Below, in pieces: positions 1 to 8,437 of a stretch of 64,000 bases of DNA. The first letter of the stretch is position 1; each line of letters starts with the position of its first letter. The translations under genes were made by a program, and so were the position numbers. Source of the stretch: Oscillospiraceae bacterium (GTDB taxonomy: Bacteria > Bacillota > Clostridia > Oscillospirales > Ruminococcaceae); NCBI GenBank assembly GCA_017472735.1, contig JAFUOD010000014.1:58889-122888 (forward strand), written 5' to 3'. The notes under the pieces were generated by a model. The model was not told the origin of the DNA and searched no databases. It was given only the letters and a program-made list of their open reading frames with translations.

Positions 1-504
1 ACCGAAATCAACTGCTCGGTTTTGGGCAACGACAGAAGCGCCGAAGCTTCGGTTTGTGAGCGTCCCATCAGCTCGGACGAAATTTTGAGCTATGAAGAAA
101 AGTATCTTGGCGGCTCAAAATCCTCGAAGGGCATGGCAAGCACAAAGAGAATTATTCCTGCCGATATTTCGAGCGAAAGCACTGCAAGAATTCAGGAGTA
201 TGCAGTTAAGGCGTTTAAGGTGCTTGGCTGCAGCGGTGTTTCGAGAATTGACTTTATGATAGACAACGACTCGAACGAGATTTATTTAAACGAGATAAAC
301 ACTATTCCCGGCTCGCTTTCATTCTATTTGTGGGAGCCGAAGGGTGTGAAATATTCTGACCTTTTGGACAGACTTGTTTTGCTTGCGCTTGAGGCATCAA
401 GAGAGCAGTCGAAGATAACCTATGCATTTGACACCAACGTTTTAGAAGGTGTGAAGTTCGGCGGAGGAACAAAGGGAGCCAAAGGCGGCACTAAAATGGC
501 TTAA
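1..504 (+). CDS. ddl: D-alanine--D-alanine ligase, C-terminal part
   Basis: ATP-grasp ligase that makes the D-Ala-D-Ala dipeptide for peptidoglycan in the cytoplasm. The frame is open from base 1, so the gene starts before the window; about 167 C-terminal residues are visible of a family length near 350-360. Seen: the ATP-grasp metal-site stretch RIDFMIDND followed by EIYLNEINTIPG, where the D, E and N residues bind Mg in this family, and a downstream LWEPKG segment typical of bacterial Ddl. The last about 20 residues are Gly/Lys-rich and not part of the fold. A hairpin terminator follows directly, so it is the last gene of its transcript. The family call is firm; paralogue type cannot be judged from this piece. 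Confidence 0.9.
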   Translation, partial: TEINCSVLGNDRSAEASVCERPISSDEILSYEEKYLGGSKSSKGMASTKRIIPADISSESTARIQEYAVKAFKVLGCSGVSRIDFMIDNDSNEIYLNEINTIPGSLSFYLWEPKGVKYSDLLDRLVLLALEASREQSKITYAFDTNVLEGVKFGGGTKGAKGGTKMA

Positions 505-519
505 GATGTAATAACCGAT

Positions 520-557
520 AAAAAACCTGAGAAGTTATATTTCTTCTCAGGTTTTTT
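520..557. terminator. bidirectional terminator between ddl and the TIGR04076-like gene
   Basis: Inverted repeat AACCTGAGAA / TTCTCAGGTT with a 7-base loop, T-run on the plus strand and A-run before the stem, so it can serve both convergent genes. Confidence 0.85.
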
Positions 558-571
558 GCAATAATATTAAA

Positions 572-919
572 TTATTTATAAAACTCGCCTTTATAAAAGT
601 TTTCGTTGCCAAGCGGGTTTGCAGTTAAGCGAAACATCACGCATCCATCCGGGCAAACGATAGTTTTACTGTACTTGGTATCTCCGCCAATATTGCACAA
701 ATCGCCGCCGCTTCTAACAGCTTCCATAAGCGGATAGAGCATCATCATGGTCTTGCTGCATATTCCATGACCATCGCTGTTAACAGGGCAGCCATAAGTA
801 CAGGTATACTTATCACCGACCTCTTCACCGTTGCGACAATAACGTTCGGTGTGCTCACCTCGCAAAAAGCCAATTACTTCTATCTCAAATTCATATTCCT
901 CGTCATACCACTTTTTCAT
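572..919 (-). CDS. TIGR04076-like small cysteine-containing protein
   Basis: A 115-residue soluble protein with no signal peptide. It resembles the conserved TIGR04076 family of short proteins in anaerobes: an N-terminal strand region (FEIEVIG), several cysteines (CTYGCPVNSDGHGICSKT), and the family-typical helix LYPLMEAVRSGGD followed by a second Cys pair (CPDGC). Function of the family is unknown; the cysteines could bind metal, which is an inference. It is a single gene, convergent with ddl and sharing its terminator. The upstream lipoprotein on the same strand has its own terminator, so the two are probably separate units. Confidence 0.6.
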   Translation of the reverse strand: MKKWYDEEYEFEIEVIGFLRGEHTERYCRNGEEVGDKYTCTYGCPVNSDGHGICSKTMMMLYPLMEAVRSGGDLCNIGGDTKYSKTIVCPDGCVMFRLTANPLGNENFYKGEFYK

Positions 920-987
920 GTCCGTTCTCCGATACGGTAATTTTTATTCATTGAGATTTTAGCATTAAAGCCCGATAATGTCAACAA

Positions 988-1017
988 AGCCCCCGGCTGT
1001 TATCAGTCGGGGGTGAT
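988..1017 (-). terminator. terminator after the 190-residue lipoprotein gene
   Basis: Inverted repeat CCCCCGGCTG / CAGTCGGGGG with loop TTAT (one wobble pair) directly after the stop codon; the T-run on the minus strand is weak. Confidence 0.6.
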
Positions 1018-1019
1018 TT

Positions 1020-1592
1020 TTAGCTCAATGTTTCGTTAACAAGCTCGCCTGCTTCGTTATATTCTCTTACGGTTTTCGAGGTTAGCTTTTCGCCTGTGTA
1101 AAGCTCGATGGTCTCTAACTTCTTGTTTCCGTTTTCATAAAATTCCTGCGAGCCGATATCCTTTGTTACTTCACCTGTTTCGGCGTTGGTCGTAATGTTT
1201 TCCCACGAGGAAGAAACCATCTTTCCCGAGTCCGAGAATACGATATCGCTGTAAAACTCGCCGTTTTCATTCTTTGTGTAAGAAATAAGCTGTTCAAGTA
1301 TTTCAACGCCTATAACAACGGTATACTTTTCTACATTGCCGTCAGTATCAAGGTTAATACTCTTCTGTCCTATCGGGTCAACAAGCTCTTCTGTTTCATA
1401 AAGAAGGTAAACAAGCTCGGTTGTCACATCATTTTCACCCTTAACTTCATAAGCAAGGGCAGAATAATAACCTTCAACATTGCCCAAATCTTCATTATCT
1501 GTTTCTGTTTTTCCGCAAGATGAAAGTGTAAAGACAACCGCCAAAAGCAAAAGTATGCACAAGATTTTATTGAAAATTTTCATTCTGTTCAT
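1020..1592 (-). CDS. predicted lipoprotein of unknown function
   Basis: 190 residues. The N-terminus is a type II signal peptide: basic MNRMKIFNK, a hydrophobic core, and the lipobox LSSC, so the mature protein should be anchored outside the membrane by lipidated Cys about residue 26. The rest is polar, rich in acidic residues and repeats of the form ENGE/EYNEAGELVNET, reminiscent of short beta-hairpin repeats found in secreted proteins (MORN or toxin-repeat-like), but too few to name a domain. Start is ATG with GGAG just upstream; an ATG three codons later is also possible. No recognisable catalytic motif. Confidence 0.7.
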   Translation of the reverse strand: MNRMKIFNKILCILLLLAVVFTLSSCGKTETDNEDLGNVEGYYSALAYEVKGENDVTTELVYLLYETEELVDPIGQKSINLDTDGNVEKYTVVIGVEILEQLISYTKNENGEFYSDIVFSDSGKMVSSSWENITTNAETGEVTKDIGSQEFYENGNKKLETIELYTGEKLTSKTVREYNEAGELVNETLS

Positions 1593-1658
1593 ATCTCCGT
1601 TTCACTGCAATATGCAGTAATATATTTATCTCCCTTAAAGAGAACAAATCCAAAAAAT

Positions 1659-2010
1659 GCGACTAAGCCGATAAGCCGAGTTTTGTCGTGTACGGCAATC
1701 TATCTAGCCTGTGCGTCGCCGCACAGATCAAGCCACCTTTAACAGCAAATCCGCCGAGCCGACGTTAATAATTTACTGAACCAAACGGTGTTGCATCGGG
1801 TAGGGTTTACATGGCAGTGCAGTCTCCTGCACCCCGGTGAGCTCTTACCTCGCCTTTCCATCCTTACCGCTTGCGCGGCGGTATATTTCTGTTGCACTTT
1901 CCCTAAGGTCGCCCTCGGCTGCCGTTAGCAGCTACCCTGCTCTGCGATGCTCGGACTTTCCTCATCCGCCGAAATCAATCGGCGTCCGCTGCCGTATAGC
2001 TTACTCGCAA
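1659..2010 (-). ncRNA. rnpB: RNase P RNA, bacterial type A
   Basis: The ribozyme that removes 5' leaders from tRNA precursors. On the minus strand the conserved blocks appear in order: GATGAGGAAAGTCCGAGC near the 5' end, AGGGTAGCTGCTAACGGC, GGGAAAGTGCAACAGAAA, the GAGGTAAGAGCTCACCG region, GTAAACCCTACCCG, and the 3' block with CTAGATAGATTGCCG and ACAAAACTCGGCTTATCGG. Ends were set from the P1 helix: GCGAGTAAGC at the 5' end pairs with GCTTAGTCGC at the 3' end with one mismatch. A perfect promoter lies at the right distance upstream. Confidence 0.95.
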
Positions 2011-2015
2011 GCTGT

Positions 2016-2044
2016 ATTTTACTATAATTTAATCAATATGTCAA
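2016..2044 (-). promoter_or_regulatory. promoter of rnpB
   Basis: TTGACA, 17 bases, TAAAAT on the minus strand; the -35 box overlaps the stop-codon end of the serine hydrolase gene. Expected start falls at the P1 helix of the RNA. Confidence 0.85.
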
Positions 2045-3198
2045 CCATTATTCTCGGTTGACTGATTTTCTCCTCTTGCCTGCGAAAACTCTTCAACAAG
2101 CATTGATACCTCATGATATAACGCATAGTCCGGTTTTTCTTCACCCTCGATATTTGTTAAAACAGCCAAAACATAAGGGTACGGTGCTTCTATGTAAGCA
2201 ACGTCGTGGAATGCGAAGTTTGCCCAACCGTATTTTCGGTAAACGGTATAGGTCGAGGTTATCATGCGGTTTTTGGTGTGCGTCAGGTCATATTTAAAAT
2301 CATCGACAAACGGGCTGTCGCTTCGCAAAAACTGTGCAAGCATTCTGCCCGACACCCCTGCTGACTCTAAGCAAAGCTTTTGCTTTCTTTTTCTTGTATC
2401 GGTTTCGTGGGTATATCCTCGCTCTTTGCAATAAGCCTCGAAATCCTCCCAAGTTGACAAATCTTTAAGCATTTCAAACGCGACATTGTCGCTTTCGGTA
2501 ATAGCTAGCTTTAAAAGCTGCAAGACGGTGTATCGGTCGCCGAAATTACCCTTGACAATTAAGCCTGTGCCGTGGAAGTAATGGCGCTTTTCGTAAGTAA
2601 GGACAAGGTCGGGAGATATCTCACCAGAGGTAAGCTTTTCATAAATATAAACGCAGTAAGGAATTTTTACAATGCTTGCAACAGGGTAATGAACGCCTTG
2701 GTTGATCCATGCTTCGTAACCTGTTTCGATATCGTAAAAGTAAATCGACATAACTCTGTCACGGGGGGTGATAATTGTTCCGTCCTCGGCAATCTCCTCA
2801 AACTCCGGGTTGCAGGTGCATTTGGTAGGATCTCCGTTGCAGTTAAGGTTAAGGCTATATCTTGCAAAAATATCGTTAAGGCGAGTGTAAAACTCCTCGG
2901 GGAATTCAAAGAGGGGAACCGCAGACTCGGTCACAACGGGTTTCGTTTCCGGTTCTGGTGTAGTTGTCGGCTCGGGCGTGGTGATAACAGGCTCGGGCGT
3001 TGTGGCTTCGGTAGCGGTCGTAACATCGGGGGTGCCGACAGGGTCTTGTGTGGTTGTCTCACTTGGCTGTGTGGTCGAGGGGAATGTAACCTCGCTTTGA
3101 GGGGTAGTTACGCTTACTTCGTTATCGACACTGATGTTTATGTTACAAGCAGTAAGCAGCACGACGCAGACAAGTGCAAACGCCAAAGCTTTTTTCAA
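2041..3198 (-). CDS. lipoprotein with class A beta-lactamase-like serine hydrolase domain
   Basis: About 385 residues. Signal peptide with lipobox LLTAC, then a Thr/Pro/Glu-rich linker of about 80 residues that likely spans the wall, then a penicillin-recognising serine hydrolase domain. Seen: active-site SxxK as SIVK in YPVASIVKIPY, and the second motif SDN in ITESDNVAF. A clear KTG box is not evident (KYGW occupies a similar place), so activity as a beta-lactamase is uncertain; a role in wall metabolism is as likely. Start chosen as TTG because AGGGGAG lies 7 bases upstream and the peptide then begins directly with a signal sequence; an ATG 18 bases earlier lies inside that ribosome-binding site. 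Confidence 0.8.
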   Translation of the reverse strand: MKKALAFALVCVVLLTACNINISVDNEVSVTTPQSEVTFPSTTQPSETTTQDPVGTPDVTTATEATTPEPVITTPEPTTTPEPETKPVVTESAVPLFEFPEEFYTRLNDIFARYSLNLNCNGDPTKCTCNPEFEEIAEDGTIITPRDRVMSIYFYDIETGYEAWINQGVHYPVASIVKIPYCVYIYEKLTSGEISPDLVLTYEKRHYFHGTGLIVKGNFGDRYTVLQLLKLAITESDNVAFEMLKDLSTWEDFEAYCKERGYTHETDTRKRKQKLCLESAGVSGRMLAQFLRSDSPFVDDFKYDLTHTKNRMITSTYTVYRKYGWANFAFHDVAYIEAPYPYVLAVLTNIEGEEKPDYALYHEVSMLVEEFSQARGENQSTENNG

Positions 3199-3223
3199 AT
3201 CACTCTCCCCTTTCATAAATGAA

Positions 3224-3259
3224 ATAAAAACGGCTGCCAACGGAAATCCGCAGCAGCCG
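3224..3259 (-). terminator. terminator after the PPIase lipoprotein gene
   Basis: Stem CGGCTGC / GCAGCCG with T-run on the minus strand, 20 bases after the stop of the upstream gene and before the serine hydrolase start. Confidence 0.8.
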
Positions 3260-3280
3260 CACTGCAAGGCAAATGTTAAA

Positions 3281-4396
3281 TTATCTTACGCTGTCAACGG
3301 TCATAAGCTCATAGTTTTCGTTGAAAGTAATTTCAGCGTTTTCCAAAAGCTCGTTGATGTCGCTGTTAAACTTGTCACTTATCACAGTTTCTTTGCAGGT
3401 TTCTGAATTTGCCACGATATAAGCGTCATGCTCCAAACGCTGGATGATGTGGTAGCCGTAAGAAGTCTCGACAAGACCGCTTATCTCGCCAACCTCAAGC
3501 GAGAAGGACGAGTCTTCAAATTCCTTAACCATGGTACCATAGGTAAAGAAGTAGCCCTCTTCGTTTTCAAGCATGCCGGGGTCGTCGCCCACGGTCTGTG
3601 AAAGCTCGAAAACATCAGCCTCGCCGTTCTGAATCTGGGTCAGAATCTCGTTAGCATAATCAAGTGCCGCCTGTTTAAGTTCTTCCTCGGTTGCTTCCTC
3701 GTAACCTTCGAGATTTGCAAAATGGTCAAACGAAATCAAAACGTGGTGAACTCTTCTGTAATCGTTTAAAAGAGTTTCTCTTATCTCGTCATCGGTAGGA
3801 GCTAAAGGTGCGCCCTCGGAAGCGTAAAGGTCTTGATATACACGGTAGCACACAATTTCTTGAGTGATAAGGCGTCTTAGAAGTTCCTCGGTAAAGCCGG
3901 TTTCTTCAAGAGTCGCCTGATATTCCTCTTCGGAAGCGAAGGAAGCTACCTGTTCAGCCATGTAGGTTTCAATAGTTGAAAGGTCCTCGTCGGTAAGGGT
4001 CACGCCGTATTCTTTTGCCATAAGGTTGCCCCAGTTAGCCTCTAAAATGTACTGTTCGGCATAGCTTTTAAGTGCGGGTAAAGCTGCTTCGTTGCCTGCC
4101 CAGTAGGTGGCATCGCCGCCCGAGAAGGAAACAGAGTCGATATATTTATACATATATCTGTATTCATCAAACGGAATCTCGAAACCGTTGATAGTCATAA
4201 TCGTGTCGGACGCGCCCAAAACCTTTTCACCGTTGATGTAAAGTCCGAGTTCAACAGGCTCTGCACTGTCGTTGTTCTCAACATTTTCATTGTTAACGCC
4301 ATCATTGTCGGCATCAGAATCGCCGCAGGCGGTAAAAACGGTAAGCGCCATAACCAAAACAAGCATAAGCGCAAAAAGCTTTTTTAAACTGTTCAT
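3281..4396 (-). CDS. parvulin-type peptidyl-prolyl isomerase lipoprotein (PrsA/SurA-like)
   Basis: 371 residues. Lipoprotein signal (basic start, lipobox FTAC) followed by an acidic spacer, a helical chaperone domain with TLTDEDLSTIETYM, and a rotamase domain: RRVHHVLISFDH, then DDPGMLENEEGYFFTYGTMVKEFEDSSF and SYGYHIIQRLE, the usual parvulin order. It would assist folding of exported proteins on the outer face of the membrane. Start ATG has TTGGAGATTAAA upstream; the longer frame extension of 11 codons has no good site. It has its own terminator and is probably monocistronic. A second, related protein is at 46153-47322. Confidence 0.85.
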   Translation of the reverse strand: MNSLKKLFALMLVLVMALTVFTACGDSDADNDGVNNENVENNDSAEPVELGLYINGEKVLGASDTIMTINGFEIPFDEYRYMYKYIDSVSFSGGDATYWAGNEAALPALKSYAEQYILEANWGNLMAKEYGVTLTDEDLSTIETYMAEQVASFASEEEYQATLEETGFTEELLRRLITQEIVCYRVYQDLYASEGAPLAPTDDEIRETLLNDYRRVHHVLISFDHFANLEGYEEATEEELKQAALDYANEILTQIQNGEADVFELSQTVGDDPGMLENEEGYFFTYGTMVKEFEDSSFSLEVGEISGLVETSYGYHIIQRLEHDAYIVANSETCKETVISDKFNSDINELLENAEITFNENYELMTVDSVR

Positions 4397-4526
4397 TTTA
4401 ATCTCCAAATTTCTAAAATAATTTTGCACTTAAAGTGCGTTCTCGATTATAACTTTAATATGTGATAAACTTGTGACAGTGTTTTAAAAACAAACAAAAT
4501 TGCGTCAGAATATCACATTTTAATTA

Positions 4527-5756
4527 TCAGATAACAAAGTTGCCGTTTTCAAAGATCTTAACAGCTTCGCCGTCCTTGGTGTAGCCGACAATTGACATAT
4601 CGGGCGCGCCAATCATAAAATCAACGTGGATCATGGATTCGTTAAGACCCATTTCTTTAAAGTCTTCATCGGAAAGGTTTTCGTAATCTTCAACGCAGTC
4701 TCTGAATCCTCTGCCCAAAGCGATGTGGCAGCTTGCATTTTCATCAAAGAGGGTTTCGTAATAAAGAACATTCTGGTTGCTGATGGGAGAATCAACGGGA
4801 ACAAGTGCCAATTCGCCTATCATTGCGGCACCTTCGTCCATTGTTATCATCTTTTCCAACAGCTCCTGCCCCTTTTCGGCAGTGCAGGAAACAGCCTTAC
4901 CGCCCTCGAAGGTGATAGAAAAGTTTTCAATAAGCTGACCCTGATAGGACAAAGGCTTGGTGGATACCACCTTGCCCTCGGCCTTACCCTTGCAGGGTGA
5001 GGTGAACACTTCGATAGTGGGAAGGTTGGGATTGAAATAGTGACCTCTTAAATCTGTTTCTCCTCCGCCGCACCAGCGTGACTTAGGCATGAGCCAGCAT
5101 TTGAAATCGGTGCCGTTTGAAGAGGTGTAGTGCAAATAATCGAAGTGATATTTATTAAGCTTAGCGCACTTGGTCTTAAAGTCCTCGTTCACCTTTGCCC
5201 AAACCTCGATAGGGTCGTTATCATCGGTAACATAAACAGCTTCTAAAATAAGCTTCCATAAAGCTTCGATAGCGACGTTCTTTCTTAAGTCGGGGAATAC
5301 CTTTTTAGCCCATGCTTCGCCGGGAACAGCGGCAATCGTCCACTGATATCTTGATTCCATCTTGTCACGGTAGGGCTTGATGATGGGGTATCTTGCCTGA
5401 CTTACCTTCTGCATTTTCGCAGGGTTGATGCCCTTAAGTCCGTCGGGGTCGTCAGAAACGATGTGGATCATGCAGGGAAGCTCATCTGCCTGCCATGCAA
5501 GCTTTTCCTCCTGCCATTTTAAAACGGTCGAGAGCGTCTTAACGCTTTCGTGGCGGTAAGCAAGCTTTACAAGAGGGTCATAGCTCCAGTTAACGGTGAC
5601 ATATTTAGCTCCTGCTTTATAGGCTTCGTCAACAACAAGCGCACAGAACTCTGCCTGTTCAACACTGCAGCTGATAACGACCGACTGACCCTTTTGAACA
5701 TTTGCGCCTACTCTGACGATTAATTTGGCATATTTTTTAATGGTTGATTTTTTCAT
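4527..5756 (-). CDS. M29 family aminopeptidase (thermophilic aminopeptidase type)
   Basis: 409 residues, the usual length for the family of AmpS/AmpII metallo-aminopeptidases that trim N-terminal residues from peptides in the cytoplasm with two metal ions. Family features: N-terminal QKGQSVVISCSVEQAEFCALVVDEAYKAGA in part, the VNWSYDP stretch, GGETDLRGHYFNPNLPTIEVF region with the conserved Glu and Pro, and the metal-binding C-terminal pieces ALGRGF and IHVDFMIG. No signal peptide. Start ATG preceded by AAGGAAG; a TTG one codon earlier is less likely. It stands alone, divergent from the Crp-family gene. Confidence 0.9.
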   Translation of the reverse strand: MKKSTIKKYAKLIVRVGANVQKGQSVVISCSVEQAEFCALVVDEAYKAGAKYVTVNWSYDPLVKLAYRHESVKTLSTVLKWQEEKLAWQADELPCMIHIVSDDPDGLKGINPAKMQKVSQARYPIIKPYRDKMESRYQWTIAAVPGEAWAKKVFPDLRKNVAIEALWKLILEAVYVTDDNDPIEVWAKVNEDFKTKCAKLNKYHFDYLHYTSSNGTDFKCWLMPKSRWCGGGETDLRGHYFNPNLPTIEVFTSPCKGKAEGKVVSTKPLSYQGQLIENFSITFEGGKAVSCTAEKGQELLEKMITMDEGAAMIGELALVPVDSPISNQNVLYYETLFDENASCHIALGRGFRDCVEDYENLSDEDFKEMGLNESMIHVDFMIGAPDMSIVGYTKDGEAVKIFENGNFVI

Positions 5757-5950
5757 CAAACATCTTCCTTTCGGTTAAAAATATCAATATAAATTATATT
5801 ATACCACAGCAATTAAATTATTTCAATAGCTTGATTTTTTAGTGAAAATATAGTATCATTTGAGACGGTTATTAACAATTTATTCTTTAAAGCGATATAA
5901 ATTGTAATTATATATGAATTATAATAAGGGCAGAAAGGCGGATAACCCAA

Positions 5951-6598
5951 ATGACAGACCGTGAGCTTGTTTTAAGCGCATTAAAAGAATCGGAGCTTTT
6001 TGCGGGCGCTGATATTTCCTCGTGCACGGGAAGAATGATTAAGGCATTTAAACGGGGTGAGGAAATAAGCGAAGTGCAAAACGGCTTTGACTGCGTGGGT
6101 GTTATACTTTCGGGTTCGGCAAGCGTTTCGTCGGAGGGCGGCGGTACGGTTTCGATTTCACGGGCAGGCACCGAGTTTGGCATTTGCAATATTTTCGTTT
6201 CGGAAAGCATGCCGACCATTCTTAAAGCAAGGGTTCAAACAAAGGTTTTGTTTATTCCCAAAGACGAGTTTGCCGCACTTTTGGCGGCTGACAGCTCGCT
6301 GATGTATAGATATGTTAAGCTGTGCAACGAAAAGATGGTTTATTTGGCAAAAAAGCTAAGGCTGTTTTCGGTAACGGGCAGTTTGGCAAGATTGGCAGTA
6401 TGGTTGGAAATGAACGCTAAAGAAAAAGAAGCAAGGATCGTCTCGAAGGACGAGCTTGCAAGACAGCTTTGCATTTCACGGGCAAGCCTTTTCAGAGCGA
6501 TCGCAAGGCTTGAGGCGCAAGGAATAATTACGACCTCGGGCGAGAGGATAATTATTAGCAACAACGAGGCGCTTGAAGCTGTGATCGGCAATAACTGA
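5951..6598 (+). CDS. Crp/Fnr family transcription regulator
   Basis: 215 residues. Residues about 10-125 form a cyclic-nucleotide-binding-like beta-roll (GVILSGSASVSS, then a helix leading to dimerisation), and about 165-195 a winged helix-turn-helix (SKDELARQLCISRASLFRAI). No N-terminal Cys cluster as in FNR and no clear cAMP phosphate-cassette Arg/Ser pair, so the effector is unknown. It lies 53 bases before an ABC importer operon on the same strand without an obvious terminator, which suggests that it controls, or is co-transcribed with, that operon. Confidence 0.85.
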   Translation: MTDRELVLSALKESELFAGADISSCTGRMIKAFKRGEEISEVQNGFDCVGVILSGSASVSSEGGGTVSISRAGTEFGICNIFVSESMPTILKARVQTKVLFIPKDEFAALLAADSSLMYRYVKLCNEKMVYLAKKLRLFSVTGSLARLAVWLEMNAKEKEARIVSKDELARQLCISRASLFRAIARLEAQGIITTSGERIIISNNEALEAVIGNN

Positions 6599-6651
6599 CG
6601 GTATTTATTAAAATAAAAATACATAGCACACAATTGAAAGGAAAATTTGAA

Positions 6652-7680
6652 ATGAAAAAACTTTTAGCACTTTTACTCTCACTTACACTTGTTTTAACTT
6701 TGTTTGCGGCTTGCGGCAACACCGACAATGCAAACGGTGATGAAAACGTCGGCGGCACGCTTGATGAAGCAGACAATGCCGACACCACCGAGCCTATTAC
6801 AATTAACATTGCTTCACTTAAAGGTCCTACCACGATGGGCATGGTTAAGCTTATGGACGACAGCGATAACGGCTTGACTGCAAACAATTACAACGTCGCT
6901 ATTTACGGTACTGCCGATGAGATCGTTCCCAAGATCGTAAACGGTGAAATTGACATTGCAAACGTGCCTGCAAACCTTGCTTCTATCCTGTATAAGAAAA
7001 CAGAGGGCAAGATCTCGGTGATTGACATTAACACCTTGGGCGTTTTGTATGTTGTTGAAACCGGCGAAACTATTAACTCGGTTGCAGACCTTAAGGGCAA
7101 GACAATTTACTCGACCGGCAAGGGCACAACACCCGAATATACCCTTAACTATATTTTAAAGAGCAACGGAATTGACCCTGCAACAGATGTTACGATCGAG
7201 TTCAAATCGGAAGCAACCGAGGTTGCCGCAATGCTTGAGGGAGCAGAAAACGCAGTTGCCGTTTTGCCTCAGCCTTATGTAACTGTTGCAATGACAAAGA
7301 ACGCAAACATCAGAATTGCACTTAATTTGGTTGAAGAATATGCCGCTATCGACGGCTCGCAGATGGTTACAGGTGTAACAATTGCAAGAAATGAATTTAT
7401 TGAAGCTAACCCTGACGCTCTTAAGCTTTTCATGGCCGATTATAATGCATCGGTTGAATATGTAAATGCAAACGTTGACGAAGCCGCTGCTTTGGTTGGA
7501 AAGTATGACATTGTTGCCGAAGGTGTTGCAAAAAAGGCTTTGCCCATGTGCAACATAGTTTACATTACAGGCGATGAAATGAAAACAAACATCGAAACTT
7601 ATTTGAATGTTCTTTTGAACAGTGACCCTACATCTGTTGGAGGAGCTTTACCTGATGACAGCTTCTACTATATTGGCTAA
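6652..7680 (+). CDS. ABC transporter substrate-binding lipoprotein, NitT/TauT (NMT1/ThiY-like) type
   Basis: 342 residues. Signal peptide with lipobox FAAC, then a type II periplasmic-binding-like fold: SLKGPTTMGMVKLMD, GEIDIANVPANLASILY, VADLKGKTIYSTGKGTTPEY, and VAVLPQPYVTVAM, the pattern of the NMT1/SsuA group that binds sulfonates, nitrate or pyrimidine precursors. Ligand cannot be told. Start ATG chosen over an in-frame codon 18 bases upstream because AAAGGA is 9 bases ahead of it. Overlaps the permease gene by 26 bases, so translation is probably coupled. Confidence 0.88.
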   Translation: MKKLLALLLSLTLVLTLFAACGNTDNANGDENVGGTLDEADNADTTEPITINIASLKGPTTMGMVKLMDDSDNGLTANNYNVAIYGTADEIVPKIVNGEIDIANVPANLASILYKKTEGKISVIDINTLGVLYVVETGETINSVADLKGKTIYSTGKGTTPEYTLNYILKSNGIDPATDVTIEFKSEATEVAAMLEGAENAVAVLPQPYVTVAMTKNANIRIALNLVEEYAAIDGSQMVTGVTIARNEFIEANPDALKLFMADYNASVEYVNANVDEAAALVGKYDIVAEGVAKKALPMCNIVYITGDEMKTNIETYLNVLLNSDPTSVGGALPDDSFYYIG

Positions 7681-8437
7681 GTTTAAAAAACCTTTTTATA
7701 AAATACTTGCTATTGCCTTCTGGATTATTGTCTGGGAGGCTTTGGCGCTTGCTATAGGTTCTGAGCTGATAATAGCATCGCCGGTTCAGGTCGTTAAAAC
7801 ACTGTTTTCGCTTGTGGTTACAGCTTCGTTTTGGAGCTCGCTTTTGTATTCGACCTTGCGTATTTTAGGCGGCTTTTTGATGGCTCTTTTAATTGGTGTT
7901 GCATTGGCGGCGGTATCGAGCAGGGTTTTAGTTGTAAGAAGCCTGCTTGAGCCTATAACCTCGGTAATTAAAGCAACACCTGTAGCCTCGTTTATAATTT
8001 TGGCGATAATCTGGTTTGGCTCGAAGAACTTAGCGATATTTATATCGTTTTTGATGGTCTTCCCTGTTATTTATTTAAACGTACTTAAGGGAATTGAATC
8101 GACAGATGTGAAGCTTTTGGAGATGGCAAGGGTATATAGATTCTCGCCCTTAAGGGTGCTTTTATACATCTACTTGCCCGAGGTAATGCCGTTTTTTGTT
8201 TCGGCGTGCTCGATTGCATTGGGTCTTTGCTGGAAAAGCGGTGTTGCCGCCGAGGTAATCGGCATTACGACAGGCTCGATAGGTGAAAACCTATATAGAG
8301 CAAAGCTTTATTTTGAAACAGGCGAGCTTTTGGCATGGACAGCGGTTATTATTGCTGTTAGCACCGTGTTTGAAAAGCTTTTTATGCTGGCACTTAAAAA
8401 AGCATGGGGCGCTTTGGAAAGGCGGTACAAAAGATGA
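7655..8437 (+). CDS. ABC transporter permease, NitT/TauT type
   Basis: 260 residues with about six hydrophobic segments. The EAA-loop of binding-protein-dependent permeases is seen as ARVYRFSPLRVLLYIYLPEVMPFF, with the conserved coupling-helix layout. Start ATG has GGAGGA ten bases upstream, inside the 3' end of the binding-protein gene. Partners are the upstream lipoprotein and the downstream ATPase, which overlaps by 4 bases (ATGA). Confidence 0.9.
   Translation: MTASTILAKFKKPFYKILAIAFWIIVWEALALAIGSELIIASPVQVVKTLFSLVVTASFWSSLLYSTLRILGGFLMALLIGVALAAVSSRVLVVRSLLEPITSVIKATPVASFIILAIIWFGSKNLAIFISFLMVFPVIYLNVLKGIESTDVKLLEMARVYRFSPLRVLLYIYLPEVMPFFVSACSIALGLCWKSGVAAEVIGITTGSIGENLYRAKLYFETGELLAWTAVIIAVSTVFEKLFMLALKKAWGALERRYKR

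Noticed and set aside
1837-2061. 74-residue frame on the plus strand
   Set aside because: Antisense to RNase P RNA.
2572-3222. 216-residue frame antisense to the serine hydrolase
   Set aside because: It is opposite the Thr/Pro-rich linker and catalytic domain of a clear gene and has low-complexity Gly/Arg content.
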